DNA of 64,000 bases, taken from NCBI GenBank assembly GCA_019359505.1, contig JAHHHD010000005.1, positions 173,156 to 237,155 on the forward strand, in the 5' to 3' direction. The stretch is from Drouetiella hepatica Uher 2000/2452. GTDB taxonomy: Bacteria; Cyanobacteriota; Cyanobacteriia; Elainellales; Elainellaceae. Shown here piece by piece: positions 36,363 to 45,007 of this stretch. Below the pieces are notes generated by a model, which saw only the letters and a list, made by a program, of their open reading frames with translations, was not told the DNA's origin and searched no databases. Each line of letters opens with the position of its first letter. Position 1 is the first letter of the stretch. Both the position numbers and the translations under genes were made by a program.

Positions 36363-37469
36363 ATGAGTAGCTGGCGTAGAAGTTTTGAATCGATTAGTTT
36401 GTCTTTTGGCGCAATCTTGGCAGGATTGCTGCTATTTGGAATTTTTTGTGCGGCGGTGGGGCAGAACCCGTTTGCCGTCTATGGCTCTATCTGGAAGTCG
36501 GCGTTTGGAAGCTGGCAGACATTTCAGAATACGCTGATTCGGGCGGCTCCGCTGATGCTGACGGCGCTTTGCACTGCCCTGCCCGCCCGGTTGGGTCTGG
36601 TGATTATTGGCAATGAGGGAGCACTGGTGGTAGGCGGATTGGCGGCAATCTCGATCGGTTTGGCAATGGGTACGGCGTTGCCTCCGGTTCTGTCGCAAAT
36701 CGCGATGGCGATCGCCGGGATGATTGCGGGTGGTCTTTGGATCATGGCGGCGGGAGCCTTGAAACATTACCGCGCCGTGAATGAAACCATTAGCAGTCTG
36801 CTATTGAACTATGTGGCGATCGCCCTGCTCAACCATCTGGTGGGTGGCCCCATGCGTGACCCCAGCTCCCTGAATAAGCCTTCAACTTTTCCTCTGTCAG
36901 AGGCAGTTATGTTGGGTCAAATTCCCGGTACGCGGGTGCATTGGGGCTTGCTATATGGCATTGTGGCTTGCGCGATCGCCTATTTTCTGATTCAGCGCAC
37001 CACCTTTGGCTTTGCGGCAAGGACAGCAGGGGGCAATATTCGAGCGGCGCGGATTGCAGGGCTGCCCGTAGGTCAGCTCACTCTAACCGTTTGCTTTTTG
37101 GCGGGTTCTTGCGCTGGACTGGCGGGCATGGTGGAAGTTGCTGCAATTCAGGGCAGTGCTAATGAGTCGCTAAACGTCGGCTATGGCTACGGCGGTATTT
37201 TGGTGGCGTTTGCAGCTCGGCATAATCCGCTGGCGGCGATCTTCATTTCTCTACTGGTGGGCGGCATTCTGGCAAGCGGCGGCATTTTGCAGCGGGCGCA
37301 CAATTTGCCTGATGCCACCGTGCTGATGTTTGAGGGCATCGTCTTTTTGGCGGTGCTGTATAGCGATTCACTCTATGGCAAGATTCCCTGGTTTAAGGAA
37401 AAGCCGCTGGTGGTCAGTCCGCCTAGCCCGCCCTCTAGCCCTGGACAAGAGCCTGTTGTGATTAGCTAA
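36363..37469 (+). CDS. ABC transporter permease (BMP-associated, first)
   Basis: This 368-residue membrane protein with about ten hydrophobic segments belongs to the branched-chain-amino-acid/sugar-type permease superfamily used by Bmp transporters (LTALCTALPARLGLVIIGNEG, AVNETISSLLLNYVAIALLN, ARTAGGNIRAARIAGLPVG as EAA-like loop). GAGGA precedes the ATG. It pairs with the permease at 37581. The C-terminal Pro/Ser tail (SPPSPPSSPGQEP) is an extra. Confidence 0.92.
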   Translation: MSSWRRSFESISLSFGAILAGLLLFGIFCAAVGQNPFAVYGSIWKSAFGSWQTFQNTLIRAAPLMLTALCTALPARLGLVIIGNEGALVVGGLAAISIGLAMGTALPPVLSQIAMAIAGMIAGGLWIMAAGALKHYRAVNETISSLLLNYVAIALLNHLVGGPMRDPSSLNKPSTFPLSEAVMLGQIPGTRVHWGLLYGIVACAIAYFLIQRTTFGFAARTAGGNIRAARIAGLPVGQLTLTVCFLAGSCAGLAGMVEVAAIQGSANESLNVGYGYGGILVAFAARHNPLAAIFISLLVGGILASGGILQRAHNLPDATVLMFEGIVFLAVLYSDSLYGKIPWFKEKPLVVSPPSPPSSPGQEPVVIS

Positions 37470-37471
37470 AG

Positions 37472-37531
37472 GCAGTCAGGAGTCAGGAGTTATGAAGTTC
37501 ATGCTGAATCCTGGCTCCTGGCTCCTGGCTT
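37472..37531. repeat. Imperfect inverted/direct repeat GTCAGGAG / CTCCTGGC
   Basis: Two copies of GTCAGGA on the left face three CTCCTGGC-like copies on the right, so the segment can fold into a hairpin between the two permease genes. Confidence 0.75.
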
Positions 37532-37580
37532 AAACGGGTAGCCAGAACCTAAACAATCCACTGAGTAAAGCAACTGAATT

Positions 37581-38510
37581 ATGGCAACTGAAGCAGCATT
37601 GGGATGGTGGGGTGTGCCGTTGGCGATTCTGGCGGGCACCATGCGGGGCGGTACGCCGTTCCTGTTCGTTAGCTTGGGCGAATGCTTGACGGAGAAGAGC
37701 GGCAAAATCAACCTGGGTTTGGAAGGAACGTTGTTGACGGGCGCAATGGCAGCTTATGGTGTGTCTTACCTAACCGGATCGCCCTGGGTGGGCGTGCTGG
37801 CTGCCGGATTGGCTGGAGCGGCACTGGGGGTCATTCACGGCTGGCTGTCGCAGCAGTTTCGCGTGAACGACGTGGCGGTAGGCATCGCCATGATTATCTT
37901 CGGCAGCGGCGTGGCTTTCTTCTTTGGAAAACCCTTTATTCAGCCCAAAGCCGCGCAGCTACCCACGATCGATCTAGGAGCCTGGAGCGGTATCCCGGCA
38001 GTAGAAGCGGCGTTGCAAATTAGTCCGCTATTTATTCTGGGAGTAATTCTTGCGCCGCTGATGCAGTGGTTCTTTAAATCTACCCGCTGGGGACTGTTTA
38101 TCCGGGCGGTGGGGGATAGCCCCGATGCTGCCAAAGCCATGGGGGTATCTATCTTTAAGGTGCGCCTGCTCAGCGTGATTGCGGGCAGCTTTTTGGCAGG
38201 TATCGGCGGTGCGTCGCTCTCGCTCTACTATCCAGGGCTATGGACAGAGCGGATCTCTAGCGGTCAGGGCTTGATGGCGGTGGCGCTGGTGATTTTTGCC
38301 CGCTGGAATCCGATTCAGTGCCTTTGGGCTTCGCTGCTGTTTGGCGGAGCACAGGCGCTAGGGCCAGCTCTTCAGTCGGTCGGGCTGAAAGAGGGCTACT
38401 ATCTGTTCAACGCTGCGCCCTACATTCTGACGCTGATGATCATGATTTTTACCTGTTCACCGAAGCGATCGCTCACAGGTGCCCCTGGAGCCTTGGGTAC
38501 AGATACCTGA
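37581..38510 (+). CDS. ABC transporter permease (BMP-associated, second)
   Basis: This 309-residue permease has eight to nine membrane segments and the family signature FVSLGECLTEKSGKINLGLEG, which is characteristic of the second permease of Bmp/nucleoside-type systems, with the loop FIRAVGDSPDAAKAMGVSIF for ATPase contact. It follows the first permease after 111 bp that hold an inverted repeat. The final residues are polar. Confidence 0.92.
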   Translation: MATEAALGWWGVPLAILAGTMRGGTPFLFVSLGECLTEKSGKINLGLEGTLLTGAMAAYGVSYLTGSPWVGVLAAGLAGAALGVIHGWLSQQFRVNDVAVGIAMIIFGSGVAFFFGKPFIQPKAAQLPTIDLGAWSGIPAVEAALQISPLFILGVILAPLMQWFFKSTRWGLFIRAVGDSPDAAKAMGVSIFKVRLLSVIAGSFLAGIGGASLSLYYPGLWTERISSGQGLMAVALVIFARWNPIQCLWASLLFGGAQALGPALQSVGLKEGYYLFNAAPYILTLMIMIFTCSPKRSLTGAPGALGTDT

Positions 38511-38577
38511 AGGGCTACGAAGAGGTCAGCAGTGAATCTTAGAGCCTCTGCAATATGTGTTATGGCATCATGTGTCT

Positions 38578-38682
38578 TAAAGCATCAACGGTGAGCCTTT
38601 AAGTATCAGCGACGAGACTCAGAGCATCAACGGCGAAGCTCAAAGTATCGGCGACGAAACTCAAAGTATCAACGGCGAAGCT
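38578..38682. repeat. Five degenerate 21-bp tandem repeats
   Basis: Consensus TCAAAGTATCAACGGCGAAGC, repeated five times with 2-6 changes, in the 265-bp gap before the formamidase gene. One frame would spell QSINGEA repeats but lacks a start codon and is not supported as a gene. Confidence 0.85.
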
Positions 38683-38775
38683 TAAAGGTGAAACGGTGAA
38701 TATCAGAACATCAGAGTTGCGAGACAAACAGTCAACAGTGAAGAACAACGCTAGGTTTAACGGGAGAGAAAAACT

Positions 38776-39798
38776 GTGAGCGGACTCGGCGGACTCAATA
38801 AATCCCCCAACGGCGTGGTGCTGGGGCTAGTACAGTTACAGTTGCCTACGGTTGTCACGCCCGATGACCTAGCCGCTCAGACCGATCGCATTTGCGCCAT
38901 GGTTGCCAAGGCAAGGCGCAATATGCCGACTATGGATCTGGTGGTATTTCCAGAATATTCCCTGCATGGGCTGTCCATGGATACCAATCCAGATATTATG
39001 TGTCGGCTGGAAGGGGCAGAAGTCAGCGCCTTTCAGCAGGCTTGCCGCGATAACCGTATCTGGGGCTGCTTCTCGATCATGGAGTACAATCCCCATGGCT
39101 ATCCCTACAACAGCGGCATCATTATTGACGACCAGGGCGAACTGAAGCTGTACTATCGCAAGCTGCATCCCTGGGTGCCCGTAGAACCCTGGGAGCCGGG
39201 AAATCTGGGGATTCCGGTCTGCGAAGGCCCAAACGGCAGCACGATCGCCCTGATTATCTGCCATGATGGCATGTTCCCCGAAATGGCGCGAGAATGCGCC
39301 TATAAGGGAGCCGAAATCATGATCCGCACGGCGGGCTACACCGCGCCCATTCGGCACTCTTGGCAAATTACCAACCAGGCAAACGCTTTCTGTAACTTGA
39401 TCTACACTGCCTCCGTCTGTATGTGCGGCTCTGACGGCAGCTTCGACTCCATGGGCGAGGGTATGTTCGTCAACTTTGATGGCGTGCCGCTGGTCATGGG
39501 CAGCCACCGCCCCGACGAAATCATTACTGCCGAGCTGCGCCCCGATCTGGTGCGCGAAGCTCGGAATCACTGGAGCGTTGAGAACAATATCTACCAGTTT
39601 GGACATCGCGGCTACACGGCAGTCAGTGGCGGCGCCCAAGACTGCCCCTACACCTATATGAAAGATCTGGTACAGGGCCACTATCGCTTGCCCTGGGAAG
39701 ATCAGGTCATTTACAAGGACGGCACCTCCTGCGGGTTTCCGGCTCCCGATCGCACCTACGAAGGAGAGGCATTACATGTAGTGGACGTGGCGAATTAG
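38776..39798 (+). CDS. amiF: Formamidase (nitrilase superfamily, AmiF type)
   Basis: It hydrolyses formamide to formate and ammonia. The 340-residue protein carries the Glu-Lys-Cys triad: Glu60 (VVFPEYSLHG), Lys129 (YYRKLHPW) and Cys162 (ICHDGMFPE). Long stretches (MSGLGGLNKSPNGVVLGLVQ, QFGHRGYTAVSGGAQDCPY) are diagnostic of AmiF rather than the broader aliphatic amidase AmiE. Start is GTG 38776, with GGGAGA before it. No signal peptide, so cytoplasmic. Its place inside a transporter operon suggests the importer feeds it or the next enzyme. Confidence 0.93.
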   Translation: MSGLGGLNKSPNGVVLGLVQLQLPTVVTPDDLAAQTDRICAMVAKARRNMPTMDLVVFPEYSLHGLSMDTNPDIMCRLEGAEVSAFQQACRDNRIWGCFSIMEYNPHGYPYNSGIIIDDQGELKLYYRKLHPWVPVEPWEPGNLGIPVCEGPNGSTIALIICHDGMFPEMARECAYKGAEIMIRTAGYTAPIRHSWQITNQANAFCNLIYTASVCMCGSDGSFDSMGEGMFVNFDGVPLVMGSHRPDEIITAELRPDLVREARNHWSVENNIYQFGHRGYTAVSGGAQDCPYTYMKDLVQGHYRLPWEDQVIYKDGTSCGFPAPDRTYEGEALHVVDVAN

Positions 39799-39930
39799 GG
39801 GGATGGGTGGATGAGGGGATGGGTGGATGAAGGGATGAGGGTTTCCCATCCACCCATCCACACCCATCCACCCATCCACACCCATCCACCCATCCACACC
39901 CATCCACCCATCCATACCCATCCACCCGCC
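39799..39930. repeat. CCATCC/GGATGG tandem and inverted repeat tract
   Basis: A GGATGGGTGGATGA-type block is followed by about four 18-bp units ACCCATCCACCCATCCAC. The two blocks are complementary and can form a long imperfect hairpin between formamidase and hydrolase genes. A shorter CCCATCCACCCATCC tract recurs at 40716-40732. Confidence 0.88.
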
Positions 39931-39992
39931 AACTCTTATTCGACTAAATTCACTAGAGTCTTTGACTCATCACTAGAGCAACCTGGAGCTAA

Positions 39993-40679
39993 ATGGGACT
40001 ATTCATCAAAGCCGATCCCTACCCCTATCCCTACAACGGCGATCTGCGACCGCAAAACACCGTCCTGCTGATTATTGACATGCAGATCGACTTTTGCGGC
40101 GAAGGTGGCTATGTAGACAAGATGGGCTATGACCTGTCGCTGACCCGATCGCCGATCGCTCCCCTCCAAATCCTGCTGGCAGCCATGCGCTCCCACGGCT
40201 TCCCCATCATGCACACCCGCGAAGGGCACCGACCCGACCTCGCCGACCTGCCGGAAAACAAGCGCTGGCGATCGCGGCAGATGGGGGCTGGCATTGGCGA
40301 CCCTGGTCCCTGCGGCAAGATTCTGGTGCGCGGCGAACCGGGCTGGGAGATTATCCCAGAATTGGCTCCCCTCCCCGGCGAGGCAATCATCGACAAGCCC
40401 GGTAAAGGCTCTTTCTACGCGACCGATCTCGATCTGCTGCTCAAGGGCAAAGGCATCCAAAACATCATTCTCACGGGCATCACCACCGATGTTTGCGTCC
40501 ACACCACGATGCGAGATGCGAACGATCGCGGCTACGAATGCCTCATCCTCTCCGACTGCACTGCCGCCACCGATCTGGGCAACCACCTCGCTGCCCTCAA
40601 AATGGTCACGATGCAGGGCGGCGTATTTGGAGCTGTCGCCGATTCTCCTGCCGTCCTCAAAGCCCTACAAACCCTATAG
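39993..40679 (+). CDS. Isochorismatase-fold cysteine hydrolase, biuret-hydrolase-like (BiuH)
   Basis: This 228-residue enzyme has the Asp-Lys-Cys triad: Asp29 ([10 protein letters not shown]), Lys135 ([10 protein letters not shown]) and Cys168 ([11 protein letters not shown]), with Lys138 and Gln208. From memory, Rhizobium biuret hydrolase uses Asp36, Lys142, Lys145, Cys175 and Gln215; all five are offset by exactly seven here. Segments such as [20 protein letters not shown] and [17 protein letters not shown] also fit that family. Biuret hydrolase yields allophanate plus ammonia. Other amides (ureidoacrylate, triuret) remain possible. GGAG precedes the ATG. It sits between formamidase and the ATPase. 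Confidence 0.8.
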   Translation: MGLFIKADPYPYPYNGDLRPQNTVLLIIDMQIDFCGEGGYVDKMGYDLSLTRSPIAPLQILLAAMRSHGFPIMHTREGHRPDLADLPENKRWRSRQMGAGIGDPGPCGKILVRGEPGWEIIPELAPLPGEAIIDKPGKGSFYATDLDLLLKGKGIQNIILTGITTDVCVHTTMRDANDRGYECLILSDCTAATDLGNHLAALKMVTMQGGVFGAVADSPAVLKALQTL

Positions 40680-40746
40680 TCACCCTCCCCCTCCTTCCCT
40701 CTCATCCCCTCCTTTACCCATCCACCCATCCCCTTATTCACCCACT

Positions 40747-42291
40747 ATGACCACCGTCACCACCCCCCTCATCATCGAAACCGAAGCTCCTCCCGAACTC
40801 GAAGTTGTCAACATGACTAAGCAGTTCGGCAAATTAGTCGCCCTAGACAACGTTTCCATGCTGCTCAAACCCGGCACCTTTCACGCCTTGCTCGGAGAAA
40901 ACGGTGCCGGAAAAAGCACCCTGGTAAAGTGCATCATGGGCTTCTACCGACCCGATCGCGGCGATGTGTTGATTGACAAGCATTCTCGGACGATCGACAG
41001 CCCCAGAGACGCACAGCGCTACGGGGTAGGCATGGTATATCAGCATTTCACCTCTGTTCCGGCAATGACGGTTGCAGAGAACCTGGTGTTGTCCCGCATT
41101 GATAGCCCCGCGTTAATTAACTGGAAAGACGAACAGGATAAGCTGAGCGCCTTTATGGCGAACGCCCCTTTTCAGGTGCCGCTAGAACTGCCGATTTCGC
41201 AGCTGGCTGCTGGACAAAAGCAAAAGCTGGAGATCCTGAAACAGCTCTATCTCAAGAGCAAAATCTTAATTCTCGACGAACCCACCTCTGTCCTCACCCC
41301 CGATGAAGCTGACGAGGTGCTGGGGCTTATCCGGCAGCAGGTGACGGCAGGTAAACTTAGCGTGCTAATCATCACCCACAAATTTCGCGAGGTGACAAGG
41401 TTCGCCGATGAAGTCACTGTCCTTCGCAAAGGTAAGTTTGCCGGAAGTGGCTCTGTCACAGATCTGAGCATATCCGACATGGCGGAAATGATGATGGGCG
41501 AGCGGAGAGAGGCTCAACCCGTCTCCAAGGTGGCACACCAGAACGCTGCCCCCGTCCTAGAGGTGCAGGATATTCACGCCATTAAAGACAGCGGGCTACC
41601 TGCCGTCAATGGGCTGAGTCTGACGGTTCGGAGCGGCGAGATTGTCGGGATTGCCGGAATCTCTGGGAACGGACAGAAAGAGCTGGTAGAGGTGCTTGCC
41701 GGACAGCGATCGCCCACTTCAGGACAAATCCTAGTGAACGGCAAACCCTACACCGCCACGCGTGGCGAGATGTTTAGCCACAAGGTGTTTGCCCTCCCTG
41801 AAGAGCCGCTCCGCAACGCCTGTGTGCCCCACATGAGCGTTGCTGAAAATATGGCGCTAAGGACGTTCGATCGCCCCCCTCAGGCAAAAGGGGTGATGCT
41901 GATTCTCAACGCTATCCGCAATACGGCGCAGGGATTGATCAAGCAGTTCTCTGTCAAAACGCCCTCGCCCGAAACTCCCATCAGCAACCTTTCGGGTGGC
42001 AATGTTCAAAGAGCCGTCTTGGCGCGCGAGCTTTCCTCTGAACACATTAATTTGCTGATTGCGGCAAACCCCTGCTTCGGCTTAGACTTTGCAGCCGTAG
42101 AATTCATTCATGGGCAGATTGTTGAAGCTCGCAATCGCGGCGTGGCGGTGCTGCTGGTCAGCGAAGATTTAGATGAACTCTTAAAGTTGAGCGATCGCTT
42201 GCTCGTGATCAGCGGCGGCAAGTTCTCCTACGAGAGCGATATTGATAAAGCCGATTTCTCCGCCATTAGCCACAGCATGGCGGGGCATTAG
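40747..42291 (+). CDS. ABC transporter ATP-binding protein, duplicated ABC domain
   Basis: This 514-residue protein holds two fused ABC domains, as in the ATPase of Bmp/sugar-type importers. Domain 1 has Walker A GENGAGKST, a Q-loop (YQHF), a signature-like QLAAGQKQ and Walker B (ILILDEPTS). Domain 2 has an altered Walker A (GISGNGQKE) and signature NLSGGNVQ, with Walker B LLIAANPC lacking the usual DEP, which is typical of the non-hydrolytic second half. Start ATG 40747 is chosen; the open frame from 40294 runs through the preceding gene. Its 3' end overlaps the convergent toxin gene by 26 bp. Confidence 0.92.
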   Translation: MTTVTTPLIIETEAPPELEVVNMTKQFGKLVALDNVSMLLKPGTFHALLGENGAGKSTLVKCIMGFYRPDRGDVLIDKHSRTIDSPRDAQRYGVGMVYQHFTSVPAMTVAENLVLSRIDSPALINWKDEQDKLSAFMANAPFQVPLELPISQLAAGQKQKLEILKQLYLKSKILILDEPTSVLTPDEADEVLGLIRQQVTAGKLSVLIITHKFREVTRFADEVTVLRKGKFAGSGSVTDLSISDMAEMMMGERREAQPVSKVAHQNAAPVLEVQDIHAIKDSGLPAVNGLSLTVRSGEIVGIAGISGNGQKELVEVLAGQRSPTSGQILVNGKPYTATRGEMFSHKVFALPEEPLRNACVPHMSVAENMALRTFDRPPQAKGVMLILNAIRNTAQGLIKQFSVKTPSPETPISNLSGGNVQRAVLARELSSEHINLLIAANPCFGLDFAAVEFIHGQIVEARNRGVAVLLVSEDLDELLKLSDRLLVISGGKFSYESDIDKADFSAISHSMAGH

Positions 42292-42664
42292 GTTGCTCAC
42301 TATCTGATATCTCAGTATCTGGTAAAGACACGATCAGAGGATTCAAATGAGACAAAAGCGGTTTGAGTTCTGCGACAATAACAGCCCAAACTGCATTTTG
42401 ACGAATTTCATCGTAGCGATGAATTAAGATATTGCGTAACCCAATGATTCTCCGCCAGTCGATTTCTGGATGCGATCGTCGAAATTCGTCTGATATTCTA
42501 CGAGCGGCTTCACCCAAAATCTCAAGCTGCCTCTCAACTGCGCTTTGAATCAGCAGGCTCTCTAGATAAGATTCATAGGAGAGCTCCTTTGTGAATTCCT
42601 GAATTCTCTCTATAGCTTGCCGCATATCCCATAGCGAGCCAGCGTCACGATTATTTGCTTTCAT
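42266..42664 (-). CDS. HepT-like toxin (DUF86, HEPN ribonuclease)
   Basis: This 132-residue helical HEPN protein has the Rx4HxY ribonuclease-type motif (RNILIHRYDEI) and flanking helices (QAIERIQEFTKELSYESYLE, AVERQLEILGEAARRISDEF). HepT is the toxin of the MntA/HepT system; in studied examples MntA polyadenylates the HepT tyrosine to silence it. Its start lies inside the mntA-like gene (14-bp overlap), guaranteeing coupled translation. Its 3' end overlaps the ABC ATPase on the other strand. Confidence 0.9.
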   Translation of the reverse strand: MKANNRDAGSLWDMRQAIERIQEFTKELSYESYLESLLIQSAVERQLEILGEAARRISDEFRRSHPEIDWRRIIGLRNILIHRYDEIRQNAVWAVIVAELKPLLSHLNPLIVSLPDTEISDSEQPNAPPCCG

Positions 42665-42980
42665 AGAGCACCTGACAGGTTCTCAAGATCTCGTAGCGCC
42701 GATAAGGATTTTTCAGCTTTTCCTTATCTGCAATGTCTACTTTCCTATCCAACATTGCCTCAAGCTCTTCCTTCATATCCACCCAGTCAAACAGGCTCCA
42801 AACTGGATCAGGCGCAAAAGTGACCAAAAGATCAATGTCGCTATCGGGACGAAAGTCATCTCGCAGTACAGAGCCAAACAGAGCCAACTCCGTAATGTTC
42901 CACCGCTGGCAGAATGCGGCGATTTGAGATGAAGTCACCTTCAAGCGATCGTCCATTAAACTCTGTAGTTCGCTGATCAT
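42651..42980 (-). CDS. MntA-like nucleotidyltransferase antitoxin
   Basis: This 109-residue minimal nucleotidyltransferase has the catalytic GS…D-x-D signature (LFGSVLRDDFRPDSDIDLLV). Its C-terminal tail overlaps the HepT start. MntA proteins neutralise HepT by AMP transfer. The start codon overlaps, on the opposite strand, a possible first ATG of the LysE gene. Confidence 0.88.
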   Translation of the reverse strand: MISELQSLMDDRLKVTSSQIAAFCQRWNITELALFGSVLRDDFRPDSDIDLLVTFAPDPVWSLFDWVDMKEELEAMLDRKVDIADKEKLKNPYRRYEILRTCQVLYESK

Positions 42981-43005
42981 GCCTGATATTCTCCTTGAAC
43001 ATCAT

Positions 43006-43647
43006 ATGCTGCTACCCGAACCGTCCAGCCTACTTCTGTTTATGTTTGCATCTTGGGCGCTGGCTGTCACGCCGGGTTCCGCAGTCCTCTACATTGTCAC
43101 GCGCAGCATCAATCAAGGACGCACGGCGGGCATTGTCTCCGTGTTAGGTATTGCCAGCGGCGATTTAGTTCACATTCTCGCTGCTGCTTTGGGCCTCTCA
43201 GCTCTACTCCTCTCCTCAGTGCTGGCCTTCAACATCGTCAAATATTTGGGAGCCGCTTACCTAATTTATCTAGGAATTTGCCAGCTGTGCGATCGCTCCC
43301 ATCTTCAATTCACCGCAACTCTACGGACTGCCAGCTTAAAGCGCATCTTTCTCCAGGGATTTATCGTTAATGCGCTCAATCCTAAACCAGCTCTGTTCTT
43401 TATGGCATTTCTGCCTCAGTTCATTGACCCCGCCAAAGGATCTGTGGCGCTACAGGCAATCCTGCTGGGCTGCATTTTTACCGGGGTTGCAAGCTGTAGC
43501 GATGGCATGTATGCGCTGGTGGCTGGGACGATCGGGCAGTGGCTCAAGCGCAGCACAAAATTTCTGCGCTTCCAGAAGTATTTTGCCGGAAGCACGTACA
43601 TGGGTCTGGGTGTGACAACGGCTTTGTCAGGTGCGCCTAGCAAGTAG
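43006..43647 (+). CDS. LysE/RhtB family amino-acid exporter
   Basis: About 213 residues from ATG 43006 (MLLPEPSSLLLFMFASWALA); an in-frame ATG at 42979 would overlap the antitoxin start codon and seems less likely. About six membrane helices, with the family motif near the start (AVTPGSAVLYIVTRSINQGRTAGIVS, equivalent to TPGPN in RhtB) and FLQGFIVNALNPKPALFFMAFLPQF. Exports basic amino acids or homoserine-lactone-type substrates in other bacteria; substrate unknown here. Confidence 0.88.
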   Translation: MLLPEPSSLLLFMFASWALAVTPGSAVLYIVTRSINQGRTAGIVSVLGIASGDLVHILAAALGLSALLLSSVLAFNIVKYLGAAYLIYLGICQLCDRSHLQFTATLRTASLKRIFLQGFIVNALNPKPALFFMAFLPQFIDPAKGSVALQAILLGCIFTGVASCSDGMYALVAGTIGQWLKRSTKFLRFQKYFAGSTYMGLGVTTALSGAPSK

Positions 43648-43687
43648 AGAATTTCTACTGCGATCGCAGGGCTAAGATAACAAGAAG

Positions 43688-44992
43688 CTAAATAGCTGCT
43701 TTTGCCGCCAGTTCTGCTGCTTTTTCGGAGCCAACGAGCGACACATACGGCTCAATGAAATAGCGATCGGCGACTTCTTGGGCAATTTCTACCGTGACAT
43801 CGGCGACCTGCTGCTGGAACCGCTCATCAAAGTCGATACCCAGCCCCAGCGTTTCATACCAGCCGAAGATTTGAGCAATCTGGGCATTTGTTTGTTTGCC
43901 AAGCGCGTACTGCCCCAAGAGCTTATTTTTGGTCGATTGCAGCTCGTCGTCAGTCAGAGGTGTGGTGCGCAGCCGATCGACCTCATGCCGCAACCCCTCT
44001 AGGGCGATCGCTGCATTCTCAGGCGCAGTGCCCATGTAGGCGACGAAATGCGACACATCCGCACGAGTCGGGTAAAAGGCAGAAACTTCGTAGGCTAAGC
44101 CCCGCTTTTCTCGCAGTTCGACAAACAGCCGACTGGATAAACCGTTGCCTAGATAGGTATTCAGCAGCTTTAGCGCCATATGATCGGGGCTATTGACCGC
44201 TACCGCCAAATATCCCAACATGACGATCGCCTGCTGAGTCTCTTGCACCGTCACAACTCGATCGGGGTAAGGCATGAGGGTAGGCAAGTGCGGCGGCGGT
44301 ACAGGTGCGTTGAGCTGCAAGGGCTGCCAATCGCCAAAGAAGCGATCGACTAAACCAATCGCCTCCTCAGAGGCAATGCGTCCAACAATGCTAAAGACTA
44401 AGTTCTCTGGACGAAAATAAGTGGCGTGATAGCGCTGTAGATCTGCTTGAGTCAGCTGGCTTGCCGTTTCTTCAGTGCCCAGACTGGGCAAAGCATAGGG
44501 ATGATTTTGGTACATCATCTGCCGGAGCTGGCTATTGGCGATCGAAAAGGGCTGTTCCTGCATTGAGCGAATGCCTTGCAGCGTCAGACGGCGCTCTAGC
44601 TCAACTTCGGCGGTGGGGAAAGAGGGCGATCGCATGATTTCTGCCATCAGCTCCAGCATTTCGGCGAAGTCGGCAGAAACGGTCTTCAGGCTCATCAGGC
44701 AGTAGTCGGAGGCGGCATCGGCTCCCAGACTTGCCCCTACGGATTCTACCCGCTCGGCAATTTCCTGAGAAGAGAGGCGATCGGTGCCCTTGGTGATCAC
44801 CGAAGCCATCAGGTGCGAGAGTCCGGCTTGCTCAGGCGACTCATAGCGTCCACCCGCCTGAACGAAGATCCGTCCGGCAACAATATCGGCTGCCGGATTC
44901 TCCACCGTCAGTATGACAATACCGTTTTCAAGAACCGCTCGATGAACCGTGCGATTTTGCAACAAATGAGCGACGCTATGCTTTACAGGCAT
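43688..44992 (-). CDS. M16 peptidase family protein lacking the zinc motif (regulatory subunit)
   Basis: This 434-residue protein has the two-lobe M16 (pitrilysin/processing-peptidase) fold: FVQAGGRYESPEQAGLSHLM, YHATYFRPENLVFSIVG, LRGLAYEVSAFYPT-type segments. The inverted zinc site HxxEH is replaced by HLMAS, so it cannot hold zinc in the usual way. It follows the catalytic partner by 15 bp. Paired active and inactive M16 proteins form heterodimers in bacteria, as with mitochondrial processing peptidase, and degrade peptides or process targets. Confidence 0.88.
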   Translation of the reverse strand: MPVKHSVAHLLQNRTVHRAVLENGIVILTVENPAADIVAGRIFVQAGGRYESPEQAGLSHLMASVITKGTDRLSSQEIAERVESVGASLGADAASDYCLMSLKTVSADFAEMLELMAEIMRSPSFPTAEVELERRLTLQGIRSMQEQPFSIANSQLRQMMYQNHPYALPSLGTEETASQLTQADLQRYHATYFRPENLVFSIVGRIASEEAIGLVDRFFGDWQPLQLNAPVPPPHLPTLMPYPDRVVTVQETQQAIVMLGYLAVAVNSPDHMALKLLNTYLGNGLSSRLFVELREKRGLAYEVSAFYPTRADVSHFVAYMGTAPENAAIALEGLRHEVDRLRTTPLTDDELQSTKNKLLGQYALGKQTNAQIAQIFGWYETLGLGIDFDERFQQQVADVTVEIAQEVADRYFIEPYVSLVGSEKAAELAAKAAI

Positions 44993-45007
44993 GGATTCAA
45001 TAAAAAA

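Noticed and set aside
38578..38682. CRISPR array or short repeat protein gene (QSINGEA)
   Set aside because: No spacers; the in-frame peptide has no start codon and no ribosome site.
39799..39930. CRISPR array
   Set aside because: The 18-bp units follow each other with no unique spacers, and no cas genes are near. It is a simple tandem tract.
40294..40746. N-terminal extension of the ABC ATPase
   Set aside because: The open frame runs through the hydrolase gene in another phase and translates to low-complexity Pro/Ser; ATG 40747 matches the family start.
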